Shown in pieces: positions 8,385 through 15,380 of a DNA stretch of 17,369 nucleotides (position 1 is the stretch's first letter; every line of letters starts with the position of its first letter). The notes beneath the pieces were generated by a model. The model saw nothing but the letters and a program-made list of their open reading frames with translations, made no database searches and had not been told where the DNA came from. The stretch covers positions 1 through 17,369 of the forward strand of contig CANPZR010000020.1 in assembly GCA_947589175.1 (NCBI GenBank). Reading direction: 5' to 3'. The translations under genes and the position numbers were made by a program. Origin of the DNA: an uncultured Lachnospiraceae bacterium. Lineage in GTDB: Bacteria > Bacillota > Clostridia > Lachnospirales > Lachnospiraceae.

Positions 8385-8717
8385 AAGATGAGTTACTAGT
8401 TGCAGTAGCTTCTCTGAAGAATAGAGCGTAATGCAAAGAGTCAGGGAATCTTTTTTGTTGTGTGTTACAATGCCATCACATTTATTGGATTTAGCACATG
8501 TTGACACCGGGTAATATTCAAAGTCCTTCACTTTGATCTGGAATGCAGTCAGGATGTTATCATTTGTAATGGCAGAAATGCGGATGATGTTTAGGATAGA
8601 ACTAATTCATTTTTGCAAAAAAGGTGGGGGATTTTTAAAAAAAAGAGATTTGAATACTGTGAGAAATAAAGACCGAATGATCTGAGAATCTATTTTACAG
8701 AAAAGGAGGGAAGCCAA
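8385..8717. other. Intergenic region after the nonulosonate operon
   Basis: About 330 bases with no convincing coding frame. It contains a weak terminator-like hairpin near 8435-8456 and, just before the next gene, a long purine-rich stretch and a strong Shine-Dalgarno site. No clear sigma-A promoter with proper spacing was found, although a TTGACA at 8501-8506 has no good -10 partner. Confidence 0.5.
8435..8456 (+). terminator. Weak candidate terminator after pseG
   Basis: AAAGAGTC at 8435-8442 pairs with GAATCTTT at 8446-8453 with one mismatch and a 3-nt loop, running into a six-T tract (8451-8456). The stem is A/T-rich and imperfect, so termination may be partial. The position about 50 nt after pseG makes sense for the operon end. 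Confidence 0.35.
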
Positions 8718-9698
8718 ATAAAAACAAATAATTTAACCAACAAATTCACATATGAAAAAACAGTGCGGCAAATGGAAAAGATGCTAAACATGCCGGAACT
8801 TGGCAGGCTTTTGCGCGCTTTTGGAGGATATATGCCAGAGAGAGTTTCCCTGCGGGAAAAGGTAAAAACTCTGGTTGAATTTTCCTGTGTATGGGATTAC
8901 CGCGCTAAACAGAGGGCCGCTTCAGGGACGGGCGAACAGGCGAGATGGCTGGTCGGAACAGAGGATCTTACGCCGGAGCAGACAGAAGCGGCTATGGATC
9001 TGGCAACAAAATGGGGGATGGTCAGCCAGGCGGATCCTGCCCGAAAAGAATATGATTATATTCTAATATTGGGCGGCGCCAGAATGTCGTGCCTGTACCG
9101 GACAAGATACGCGTATGAGCTGATACAGAAATACGGATTAAAGGTACGGGAAGTGGTGGGGCTCGCGGGACTGCGGCCGATCGCTGATTCAGAGAGGGAG
9201 GCAACAGACACATATGCGCCGGATGCCCATACAGAGTTCGACCTGATGAAAGCGGCAGTGCAGAAGGAGTTCTGTGTGTCAGAACTGAGAAGGCGGGATG
9301 GAGAGAAGACAGAAGAGATCAATCGTTCATGGATCATTGAGGAATATGAAAATTCCCCGCCCGTCTGTCTGGTGGCCGCTCCTTCGTCCGAACCGGCTGT
9401 GAGGCGCGCCAATACGGCAGATACATTTCAGTTCTGGTCTGAAATGAAAAATATTGGACAGGGAAAAAAGCTGTTACTCGTAACCAGCCAGATTTATGTT
9501 CCCTACCAGCATTTAGAGGCAGTGCGCATGCTGGGGCTTTCTGGCGGACACGAGATAGAGACGCTGGGATTTCCCAGAGAGTGGTCGGCTGGCCTGCAGG
9601 GGCTGCAAAAAACGGAAAACTACCTGCAGGAGATACGTTCTACATTGCAGGCGATGGAAAGATTAGATAAAAGTGGAGGAAGACAAGATGGACATTAA
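8718..9698 (+). CDS. DUF218/YdcF-like protein of unknown function
   Basis: The core resembles the Rossmann-like DUF218 (YdcF/SanA) group: DYILILGGA, then an arginine-rich helix, a GLAGLRPI segment, LLLVTSQIYVPYQHLEAVRML, and a C-terminal YLQEIRS helix. No signal peptide or membrane segment is seen, unlike SanA/ElyC. Assignment is from motif memory and remains tentative. The start is uncertain. A conservative start is GTG 8763 (311 aa), which has no Shine-Dalgarno site. AGGAGGG at 8704-8710 is placed 7 nt before an in-frame ATA at 8718, and the frame is open from 8670, giving 326 aa. The gene overlaps the next by 11 nt, so the two are surely co-translated and probably act together. Confidence 0.6.
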   Translation: MKTNNLTNKFTYEKTVRQMEKMLNMPELGRLLRAFGGYMPERVSLREKVKTLVEFSCVWDYRAKQRAASGTGEQARWLVGTEDLTPEQTEAAMDLATKWGMVSQADPARKEYDYILILGGARMSCLYRTRYAYELIQKYGLKVREVVGLAGLRPIADSEREATDTYAPDAHTEFDLMKAAVQKEFCVSELRRRDGEKTEEINRSWIIEEYENSPPVCLVAAPSSEPAVRRANTADTFQFWSEMKNIGQGKKLLLVTSQIYVPYQHLEAVRMLGLSGGHEIETLGFPREWSAGLQGLQKTENYLQEIRSTLQAMERLDKSGGRQDGH

Positions 9699-11361
9699 TG
9701 AAAAACAAGAAGTAATAGACGCAAGGAATAAGCTGGATGAAATGAAGAAAACATATGGATATTTTGAAGGAAAAAAGAAAAAGAATAACGCTATTATGCT
9801 GAATACCGTTCCTAAATTAGTCTGCTTTGCCATGGTAGCGGTCGCGCTGATACAGGCGATAGGAGCAGTAGCCCTGGTTCTAATTGGCATGAAAAATGAT
9901 GTGGATATCGCAAATATGTTAAGCAGTATTGCTGAGACAGATATTGTGACAATCGGCATAACTGTTATCGGCATTGCCGTGAGCGTATGGGTCGGGCTGA
10001 ATATTTATCTGTCCTTATCAAAAGAAGAATCAGAAAAGCTCATTAAAAAAATGGAAGATGAAATAAAATCTATCGAAGAGTGCCTGGATAAAGTTGAGGA
10101 TGCCATTATATATCAAAAAGGTGTAATGTGGCAGGAATTTATCAACCTGCTTGATTCACAGCGTAATGAAAACATGCTGGCAGCGTATTTTGCGTATCAG
10201 TTTAACCGGTTATTTTATGAGGGGGAAAACACAGACAGTCTGGATACCTCTTATATTCATAGCTTGATCCGATATGAGGCGGAATATCTCTCTATGACCA
10301 GGATGTATGAAAATGGAGAAAAAATGAGCTGCTATAACCAGAGCGAGCGGTTAATTAAGAGTTATATGTTTCTTAGGAAGGAAGGCATGGAAGGGAGCAG
10401 CCTGTGGAAAGAAGTGATGTCGTTTTACTTTGATGTACAGATTGCTGACGCGAAGTTTTACAGAAATGCGGTATGTCTGCGCCTGAGCGGCTATAGAGAT
10501 GAATTCAGCACGGAGCAGATGGAAAATGTATGCGATAAGTATAAGGAACTGCTCAACAGGATAAGCGACACGGCGCCGGAATATAATGACATAAATTCTG
10601 CCAAGGCCTACATTAATAATACAATAGGATACACCTATGACCTGATCAATCAATATGAAATAGGAAAAGGGGAAAAGAAAGCGAAACGCTGCATAGCGGC
10701 GAATAAATATATGAAAGCGGCAGTGGAGTTAATCGGAAACCAGTTTTCTGAGAAGAAAGCGAGATATCTGAGGAATCTGGGACTGACATATGAAAGGCTT
10801 AAAGAAGTTAGCCCCGAATCTGAAACCGATGAGCTTTTGGATAAAGCTTATACATCATATGTGGAGTCGATTAAAGAAGACATGTCCGATTATAAGTCGT
10901 GGAACACAGGCGGTACTATTATTCTGAAAAAATTTGAGCGCGAAAACAGGATTTCTGAAAGAGACACGCTGTTAAGCAAATTGCGCATAGAAGATCCAGA
11001 TAAGTGGGAAAAGGAACTTCTAAAGGCTAAGACCCAGTTCGAGATGTCCGCATCCGAGGGCAAGGGATTTGAGGATCCCTATTATAAACTGGTACAGGTA
11101 TATACATATTTGCATATGCTGTACGGCGCATTGGATGATGCAGGCAAGCAGGAGGAAATGAGAAAAGGCGCTGAAAAGTATATGGAGATTCTTGAAATGA
11201 TGAATTACACGGGAGGAGGATCCCGGTACGCGTATAGAAATTATTATGAGGCCATAGGAGAAATTGAAAAAGCAAATAAGATTAATGAAGAAATCGGAGA
11301 TGGAAATAATGATGTCAGACATCTGAGGGAGCTGTATTTACAGGAAAGTGATGATAAATAA
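9688..11361 (+). CDS. Two-TM membrane protein with long TPR-like helical domain
   Basis: The 557-residue protein starts with a charged helix (residues 1-35), followed by two hydrophobic segments at about 41-68 and 85-110, a short charged coiled coil at about 112-142, and about 400 residues of predominantly helical sequence with TPR-like pairs (for example YLRNLGLTYERL and YYKLVQVYTYLHMLYGAL). No catalytic motif is recognised. The two-TM hairpin followed by a coiled coil superficially recalls SLATT-type effector membranes, but this is only an analogy. ATG 9688 is chosen over GTG 9673 because TGGAGGA at 9674-9680 lies 7 nt upstream. Translation is coupled to the DUF218-like gene through an 11-nt overlap. 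Substrate or partner is unknown. Confidence 0.6.
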   Translation: MDINEKQEVIDARNKLDEMKKTYGYFEGKKKKNNAIMLNTVPKLVCFAMVAVALIQAIGAVALVLIGMKNDVDIANMLSSIAETDIVTIGITVIGIAVSVWVGLNIYLSLSKEESEKLIKKMEDEIKSIEECLDKVEDAIIYQKGVMWQEFINLLDSQRNENMLAAYFAYQFNRLFYEGENTDSLDTSYIHSLIRYEAEYLSMTRMYENGEKMSCYNQSERLIKSYMFLRKEGMEGSSLWKEVMSFYFDVQIADAKFYRNAVCLRLSGYRDEFSTEQMENVCDKYKELLNRISDTAPEYNDINSAKAYINNTIGYTYDLINQYEIGKGEKKAKRCIAANKYMKAAVELIGNQFSEKKARYLRNLGLTYERLKEVSPESETDELLDKAYTSYVESIKEDMSDYKSWNTGGTIILKKFERENRISERDTLLSKLRIEDPDKWEKELLKAKTQFEMSASEGKGFEDPYYKLVQVYTYLHMLYGALDDAGKQEEMRKGAEKYMEILEMMNYTGGGSRYAYRNYYEAIGEIEKANKINEEIGDGNNDVRHLRELYLQESDDK

Positions 11362-11362
11362 T

Positions 11363-11393
11363 TTGATAGTGCAAAAAATTTTAGACATATAAT
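11363..11393 (+). promoter_or_regulatory. Candidate promoter for the AraC-family gene
   Basis: TTGATA at 11363-11368 and a consensus TATAAT at 11388-11393 are separated by 19 nt, slightly longer than ideal. It lies immediately after the stop of the membrane protein gene and about 45 nt before the regulator start, so the regulator probably has its own transcript. Confidence 0.45.
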
Positions 11394-11437
11394 AAATGTA
11401 TTTGTCGTCAATTTTGACACAGAGAGGAGGCCTTTCG

Positions 11438-12316
11438 ATGCAAACAGATTTTTTCACCGACTCCTCTCTTGTATCCTCCACCCGTATTCTCTACACGCCC
11501 TCTTTATTTGCCCGCTCCTCCCTGTTTCACCTGCAGGAGACGGGGACGCTTCAGGCCCTGCATCCTCATGCATCTGCCAGAAGCGGTCTGGCCTCTTTTT
11601 TATTTTTTATTGTGGATTCCGGAAACGGGACTTTGACTTATGGCGGGAAATCTTACGACTTGGCAGAGGGGGACTGCGTGTTTATTGACTGCAGATCCGG
11701 TTATGAGCACCGGACGGGGAAGGCGCTCTGGACACTGTCCTGGTGCCATTTTTATGGTCCTAATCTGAAAAGCATTTACACGAAATATGAGGAGCGGGGC
11801 GGGAAGCCGGTGTTCCACCCGGAGGACGGGGAGCGGTACCGGCGTCTTTTGAAGGAACTGTACGAGATTGCGGGATCGGCGGATTATGTGCGCGATATGA
11901 AGATTCATGAAAAACTTTCTTCTCTTTTCATCTTTCTCATGGAAGATGCGTGGGAGGCCAAGGATGAGAGGGAGGAGGAACCGCTGTTTTCTGAGAACAT
12001 ACAGGAAATCAAGGAATATCTGGATCGGAATTTCCGCAGCAAGATTTCGCTGGACAGTTTGGCGGGAAAATTTTTTATCAATAAATTTTACCTGTCCCGT
12101 ATCTTTAAGGAGCGGTATGGTACTACGATCGGAACATATCTGCTCCAGGCACGGGTTACATACGCGAAGCAGCAGCTCCGCTTTACAGATCGGACGCTGG
12201 GCGAGATTGCGGAGGATCTGCAGATGGAAATGAATTATTTGAGCCGGATTTTTAAGAAGGCCGAAGGGGTCAGCCCGTCTGTTTACCGGAAGCAGTGGAG
12301 GGGGAGCGAAAAGTAG
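11438..12316 (+). CDS. AraC-family transcriptional regulator
   Basis: A 292-residue regulator with an N-terminal cupin-like AraC_binding domain (about residues 25-150, including the GGKSYDLAEGDCVFID strand pair) and a C-terminal pair of helix-turn-helix motifs (about residues 195-290, with SLDSLAGKFFINKFYLSRIFKE and LGEIAEDLQMEMNYLSRIFKKAEGVSPSVYR as the two recognition units). Such proteins usually sense a small carbohydrate or metabolite. The ATG at 11438 follows AGGAGG (11425-11430) by 7 nt; an upstream in-frame ATG at 11396 lies just after the -10 and is unlikely. No co-oriented target gene follows it; the next gene is convergent. Its regulon could be the upstream two-gene unit or lie elsewhere. 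Confidence 0.85.
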   Translation: MQTDFFTDSSLVSSTRILYTPSLFARSSLFHLQETGTLQALHPHASARSGLASFLFFIVDSGNGTLTYGGKSYDLAEGDCVFIDCRSGYEHRTGKALWTLSWCHFYGPNLKSIYTKYEERGGKPVFHPEDGERYRRLLKELYEIAGSADYVRDMKIHEKLSSLFIFLMEDAWEAKDEREEEPLFSENIQEIKEYLDRNFRSKISLDSLAGKFFINKFYLSRIFKERYGTTIGTYLLQARVTYAKQQLRFTDRTLGEIAEDLQMEMNYLSRIFKKAEGVSPSVYRKQWRGSEK

Positions 12317-12340
12317 AATATTTTTATTTATATAATACAG

Positions 12341-12388
12341 GGGGGCTGTCGTTTTAACGAATGGGAATTCGTGAAGCGGCAGCCCCCT
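12341..12388. terminator. Bidirectional hairpin between convergent genes
   Basis: GGGGGCTGTCG at 12341-12351 pairs with CGGCAGCCCCC near 12377-12387, with one G-U pair. The loop itself contains a second hairpin, ACGAAT 12357-12362 with ATTCGT 12367-12372. It sits between the convergent araC-type and rpn genes. The U-tract is poor on the + side, with an AT-rich run on the other, so it is a probable but not textbook terminator. Confidence 0.55.
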
Positions 12389-12398
12389 GCATCTTTAG

Positions 12399-12853
12399 CC
12401 GTTCAGTCGGATTTCTTAGCAGCCAGTTGCTGCTGAAGCTCGCAGATCAGGGCGTCCTTCTCCTGAATCTCCAAGCGGTGCGCAGCCTCTTTCTCTTTTA
12501 AAGCAGCCTCTTTCTTCTTTAGGGTCGCAGCTTGCTTTTTTAGAGCCTCCTTCTGTTCTTTTATCTCCCGTTTCTGTCGTTTAATAATCGACTCATTTGT
12601 CCGGTTAATGCTCCCTGCGATATCCTCATTTGCTAACATATCTGTAATCATATTCATCAGCCCCTCACGGTCTTTTGACATAAGTATAACACGTTCGTAC
12701 ACATTTTGAAAAGACTTATTTTTCTTTAGGAAGGTTTCCATCTTATCCGTGTCCTGTATTGTCAGGAACTCCAGCCATGTGTCGATTTTCTCGCCGATGC
12801 GCGGTTTTTCTTCCTTGAATACATCCAGACATATGTAAGCATAGTACTGCAAA
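12399..12853. repeat. Direct repeat, copy 1 (partner 16515-16972)
   Basis: The 3' part of the intact rpn gene recurs in the same orientation at 16515-16972, with long identical blocks. The copies differ mainly in the coiled-coil-coding segment and in the palindromic insertion. Together they bracket about 3.7 kb containing the decarboxylase remnant and abiF, and could support recombination between them. Confidence 0.8.
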
Positions 12854-13449
12854 AGCTCCAGCTCCACGCCGGTGTCGCTTTTCTGCTGAAAGAAGTGCTT
12901 GTATTTCTTTGTCTCTTTGAAGGCGCGCGGACTTTTCTCAAAAATGATGATTGTGTAGACAGGCTGGATGATATCGTAATTGATTTCGCTTTTCGCCTGC
13001 CCCTGCGTGATGGCATACTGACGCGTGACGAGATCCGCCGAGTAGCACGCCGCACGCTTGGACGATAATTTGATGCCACTTCTTTGTATCTCGACATTAG
13101 CGATTGATCCGTCCTCAAACTGTACCACTATGTCCAGCACGATGTTTTTGCTGTGACTGCTGTGGCGCTGTCCCTCATTCTTCAGGGAATGGAGCACCTT
13201 GACTTTCCGCCCCAGGATACAGCTGATAAAGTCTGACAGCAGGGAATCCTTCACATCCGGATCAAAGATGGCCTTGAAGATCGTGTCGCTCAGGAGATTC
13301 GGCACTCTTATCTCGTCCGATATCTCCAGCATTTCTTTCTGGCCCTGTTCGCTCAGGCGTTTAAAAGCCGCCTTGACCTCCGGATCTGTATCCAGCAGGA
13401 TGCGCAGATTGGTTTCTTTCTTTTTTGTTTTGTTTTTATTTTTGTTCAT
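12403..13449 (-). CDS. Rpn family recombination-promoting nuclease / putative transposase (PD-(D/E)XK)
   Basis: A 348-residue protein of the Rpn/YhgA-like group (PDDEXK_2). A basic N-terminus leads to the characteristic ISDEIRVPNLLSDTIFKAIFDPDVKDSLLSDFI segment. The nuclease core shows Asp106 in LDIVVQFEDG and Glu120-x-Gln122 in VEIQ, the usual Glu-x-Gln variant in this family. A C-terminal coiled coil of Lys/Glu/Ala repeats spans about 285-345. Family members are metal-dependent DNA endonucleases that raise RecA-independent recombination; here that is inferred. AAGGAGA (13455-13461 on the complement) precedes ATG 13449. The 3' half is duplicated in the degraded copy near 16519-17048. It is convergent to the AraC regulator. 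Confidence 0.85.
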   Translation of the reverse strand: MNKNKNKTKKKETNLRILLDTDPEVKAAFKRLSEQGQKEMLEISDEIRVPNLLSDTIFKAIFDPDVKDSLLSDFISCILGRKVKVLHSLKNEGQRHSSHSKNIVLDIVVQFEDGSIANVEIQRSGIKLSSKRAACYSADLVTRQYAITQGQAKSEINYDIIQPVYTIIIFEKSPRAFKETKKYKHFFQQKSDTGVELELLQYYAYICLDVFKEEKPRIGEKIDTWLEFLTIQDTDKMETFLKKNKSFQNVYERVILMSKDREGLMNMITDMLANEDIAGSINRTNESIIKRQKREIKEQKEALKKQAATLKKKEAALKEKEAAHRLEIQEKDALICELQQQLAAKKSD

Positions 13450-13912
13450 CTATTTCTCCTTCCGCAAAACAACTAACAACTAAAAAAATAGTTACATATT
13501 TCCCGTTTCAAATATAAAAGGAATTCTTCAAAATATAAAAAAATGGGTAAAACAAATAGAAGCGCCGCAAGTGGCGGCCCACGATAAATTTTCATTGATT
13601 TTGTTGGATATTCGTCTATGGATAATCAAATTCAAATGCTGTAAAGCAAATTATATACCGGGATATCCTGGTTGTCAAGACTACCTGGCAGATTTTGGCC
13701 CTGCCTTTTTGTTTTGAACTTCTTGGTTTGTCGGGAATGGTGCGTTTGACCAGACCTGAAGTAATTGTATATTCCGACCAGTGAGCACCACTTGCATGGC
13801 CATTCAGAGCCACTGTAACGATGAAAAAGAGTCACCTTCACGAAAGGTGAGCCAATCCTATACTTTTCTCTTATAATGAAAACGGCACACGTTTGTGTGA
13901 CTATCATTATAG
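13450..13912. other. Non-coding stretch, possible remnant of an insertion-sequence end
   Basis: About 460 bases without a credible gene. Read on the - strand between about 13735 and 13835 it has two imperfect direct units of the form GTGG..CTC..TGG.C followed by an AATATACA-like tail, reminiscent from memory of the repeated end regions of IS21-family elements. No transposase gene or terminal repeat pair is visible. The open frames on the - strand here have no recognised product. Small hairpins lie at 13564-13578 and 13831-13849. Confidence 0.35.
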
Positions 13913-13913
13913 G
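13870..13913. repeat. Long imperfect inverted repeat at the truncation point of the decarboxylase
   Basis: TATAATGA at 13872-13879 is the exact inverse of TCATTATA at 13904-13911, extended by one G-T and one C-G pair. Within the loop CACAC 13886-13890 pairs with GTGTG 13895-13899. The structure ends exactly where the conserved decarboxylase frame begins, so it may mark a recombination or insertion boundary, or be an operator for a hybrid promoter (the left arm contains TATAAT). Confidence 0.6.
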
Positions 13914-14989
13914 AGGAATTTGGTAAAGAGGTCAGACTGTGTTTTTCTATAAAAGCAAATCCTTTTTTGTTGAAAAACCTGCCAGATATCTTTGAAAAGA
14001 TTGAGGTATGCAGCCTGGGGGAATTATCTATTTGTGAAAAGACAGGGGCAGATGCTTCAAAGATTATTTTCTCAGGCGTTAATAAAACGGCTGAGGACAT
14101 AGAGCGCGCAATGGATGATCAGGTGGGAATTTTTACAATAGAAAGTCATCTTCATGCAAAGCTGATTGATCAAAGCGCAGCCAAAAGAGGAATAAAGGTT
14201 CCAGTGCTTATTCGCGTAGCGGATGGAAGCCAGTTTGGCATAGACGAGGAAAGCGTATTGTCTCTGATCAGACGCAGAGAAACGTATCGTGGTTTTGATA
14301 TAGTAGGCCTTCATTATTTCACGGGGACACAAAAAAGGAAGCCTGACGTGATAAAAAAGGAACTGGGGTATATTTCAGATTTTGCGGATCGTATCCAAAA
14401 GGAAACAGGATTTAGGATCAAACAGATAGAATACGGGACGGGTCTGGCTGTGGAGTATTTTAAGGATAACGCGGAAGAATTAGAAGAAGCACGGCTTAAA
14501 GCGATTGTCCCTAAAGTAAGAGAGATTGCGCAGAAGTATGATCTGACTATTGAAATGGGGAGATTTTTCACGGCTCCATACGGATATTATCTTACACGTG
14601 TTGTGGATGTAAAGACGAACTGCGGGATATCTTACGCAATCTGTGACGGTGGTCTTAATCACCTTAAATATGATGGGCAGATCCAGGGAATGCAGATTCC
14701 AGAGATCCTTCATATAAAAAAGGCAGGGCGACGTGAAAAAAATGTAGAAAAATGGACTCTGTGCGGCAGTCTGTGTACAACAATGGATATTCTTTCCCGA
14801 AATGCAGAATTTGATTCTCTTCAGATTGGAGACATTTTGGTATTTTGCCGTACAGGAGCTTATTCTGCTATGGAGGGGATGGCTCTTTTTTTAAGTAGAG
14901 AGATTCCACTTATTTCACTTTACTCAGAAAAAGACGGATTGCAGATACTTCGTCGGAGTATGCGTGCAGATCCATTCAATACACCTTGA
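13913..14989 (+). CDS. Type III PLP-dependent decarboxylase (Orn/Lys/DAP family 2), 5'-truncated, probable pseudogene
   Basis: The protein matches the alanine-racemase-like barrel and C-terminal beta domain of LysA-type decarboxylases. The frame from 13913 contains FSIKANP, whose lysine (codon 13952-13954) is the PLP Schiff-base residue. Later come the LHYFTGTQ segment in place of the usual HIGSQ, EYGTGLAVEYF in place of the glycine-rich loop, the GSLCTTMDIL active-site cysteine segment, and GAYSAMEG. The expected first 30 or so residues before VRLCFSIKANP are absent: a TAG at 13910-13912 closes the frame. No ATG or GTG with good spacing precedes the lysine; AGGAGG at 13911-13916 faces only out-of-frame TTG 13920. 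The first ordinary in-frame start, TTG 13967, would omit the PLP lysine. The substrate is not determinable. It is isolated from partner genes. Confidence 0.65.
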   Translation, partial: EEFGKEVRLCFSIKANPFLLKNLPDIFEKIEVCSLGELSICEKTGADASKIIFSGVNKTAEDIERAMDDQVGIFTIESHLHAKLIDQSAAKRGIKVPVLIRVADGSQFGIDEESVLSLIRRRETYRGFDIVGLHYFTGTQKRKPDVIKKELGYISDFADRIQKETGFRIKQIEYGTGLAVEYFKDNAEELEEARLKAIVPKVREIAQKYDLTIEMGRFFTAPYGYYLTRVVDVKTNCGISYAICDGGLNHLKYDGQIQGMQIPEILHIKKAGRREKNVEKWTLCGSLCTTMDILSRNAEFDSLQIGDILVFCRTGAYSAMEGMALFLSREIPLISLYSEKDGLQILRRSMRADPFNTP

Positions 14990-15086
14990 CCAAAAGAAAA
15001 TTAGGTCTGTTGTAAAACCTACATTTATTTTCGTAAAATGACAAAGTATCGTGTTTTTTCACAAAAATCTTAAATATTTTTTGTAC

Positions 15087-15125
15087 ACAATTACTAATTG
15101 TAATCTCCTCTTTTTGTGATATAAT
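15087..15125 (+). promoter_or_regulatory. Promoter with overlapping palindrome upstream of abiF
   Basis: TTGTAA at 15098-15103 and TATAAT at 15120-15125 are 16 nt apart. A perfect dyad ACAATTA-C-TAATTGT at 15087-15101 overlaps the -35 box and could be an operator. The predicted transcript start is near 15132, some 250 nt before abiF. Confidence 0.5.
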
Positions 15126-15131
15126 AATTTT

Positions 15132-15227
15132 ATTCTTAAAGCAGTAATTGATAATTAGCAGTTCTGAATATGTTCTTGTTGTGCTGTAGTATACTCTGCT
15201 TTGCTTGTGCTCTAGGACGAGTTTTTT
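15132..15227 (+). ncRNA. Candidate structured small RNA or leader upstream of abiF
   Basis: Starting near the predicted transcription start, AAAGCAG at 15138-15144 pairs exactly with CTGCTTT at 15196-15202, enclosing a TAATT-GAT-AATTA hairpin (15145-15157) and further short pairings. It is followed by CTTGT 15204-15208 pairing with ACGAG 15217-15221 and a six-T run (15222-15227), a weak terminator-like end. The region has no coding frame. Association of AbiF genes with a conserved noncoding RNA is established in the literature; whether this is that RNA is inferred. Confidence 0.4.
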
Positions 15228-15330
15228 AATTGGTATTGTTGCTAGTGGAATGTATGGGAAGAACGGGAGATATCTTGCGCAAGTAAAAATGAGAAACGTA
15301 AGGCGCTGAACGGAGCAAAGAAAAAGTATA

Positions 15331-15352
15331 TGACATTGCATATGCATTGTCA
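15331..15352. repeat. 22-bp near-perfect palindrome before abiF
   Basis: TGACA-T-TGCA-TA-TGCA-T-TGTCA is self-complementary apart from one symmetric T-T pair of positions. It lies 28 nt before the abiF start codon, between the candidate small RNA and the ribosome binding site, and could be a protein operator or a hairpin controlling translation. A smaller perfect palindrome, CTTGCGCAAG, is at 15274-15283. Confidence 0.5.
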
Positions 15353-15380
15353 AGGGAATATGATGATATAAGAGGGGACA

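Noticed and set aside
12480..12560. Short repeated units suggesting a CRISPR-like array
   Set aside because: The repetition is explained by coiled-coil codons of the rpn gene; there are no evenly spaced identical repeats with unique spacers, and no cas genes in the window.
13564..13578. GCCGC-AAGTG-GCGGC hairpin
   Set aside because: Only 5 bp with no U-tract on either side, so not credible as a terminator.
13616..13907. Two - strand open frames of 65 and 91 codons between rpn and the decarboxylase
   Set aside because: They overlap each other, have no recognised product and lie in sequence that looks like a mobile-element end rather than a gene.
13920..13952. TTG start at 13920 with a good Shine-Dalgarno
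   Set aside because: The frame ends after 10 codons and does not match the decarboxylase; kept only as a remote frameshift possibility.
15002..15021. TAGGT/ACCTA hairpin after the decarboxylase
   Set aside because: A 5-bp stem with a 10-nt loop and no proper T-run; too weak to call a terminator.
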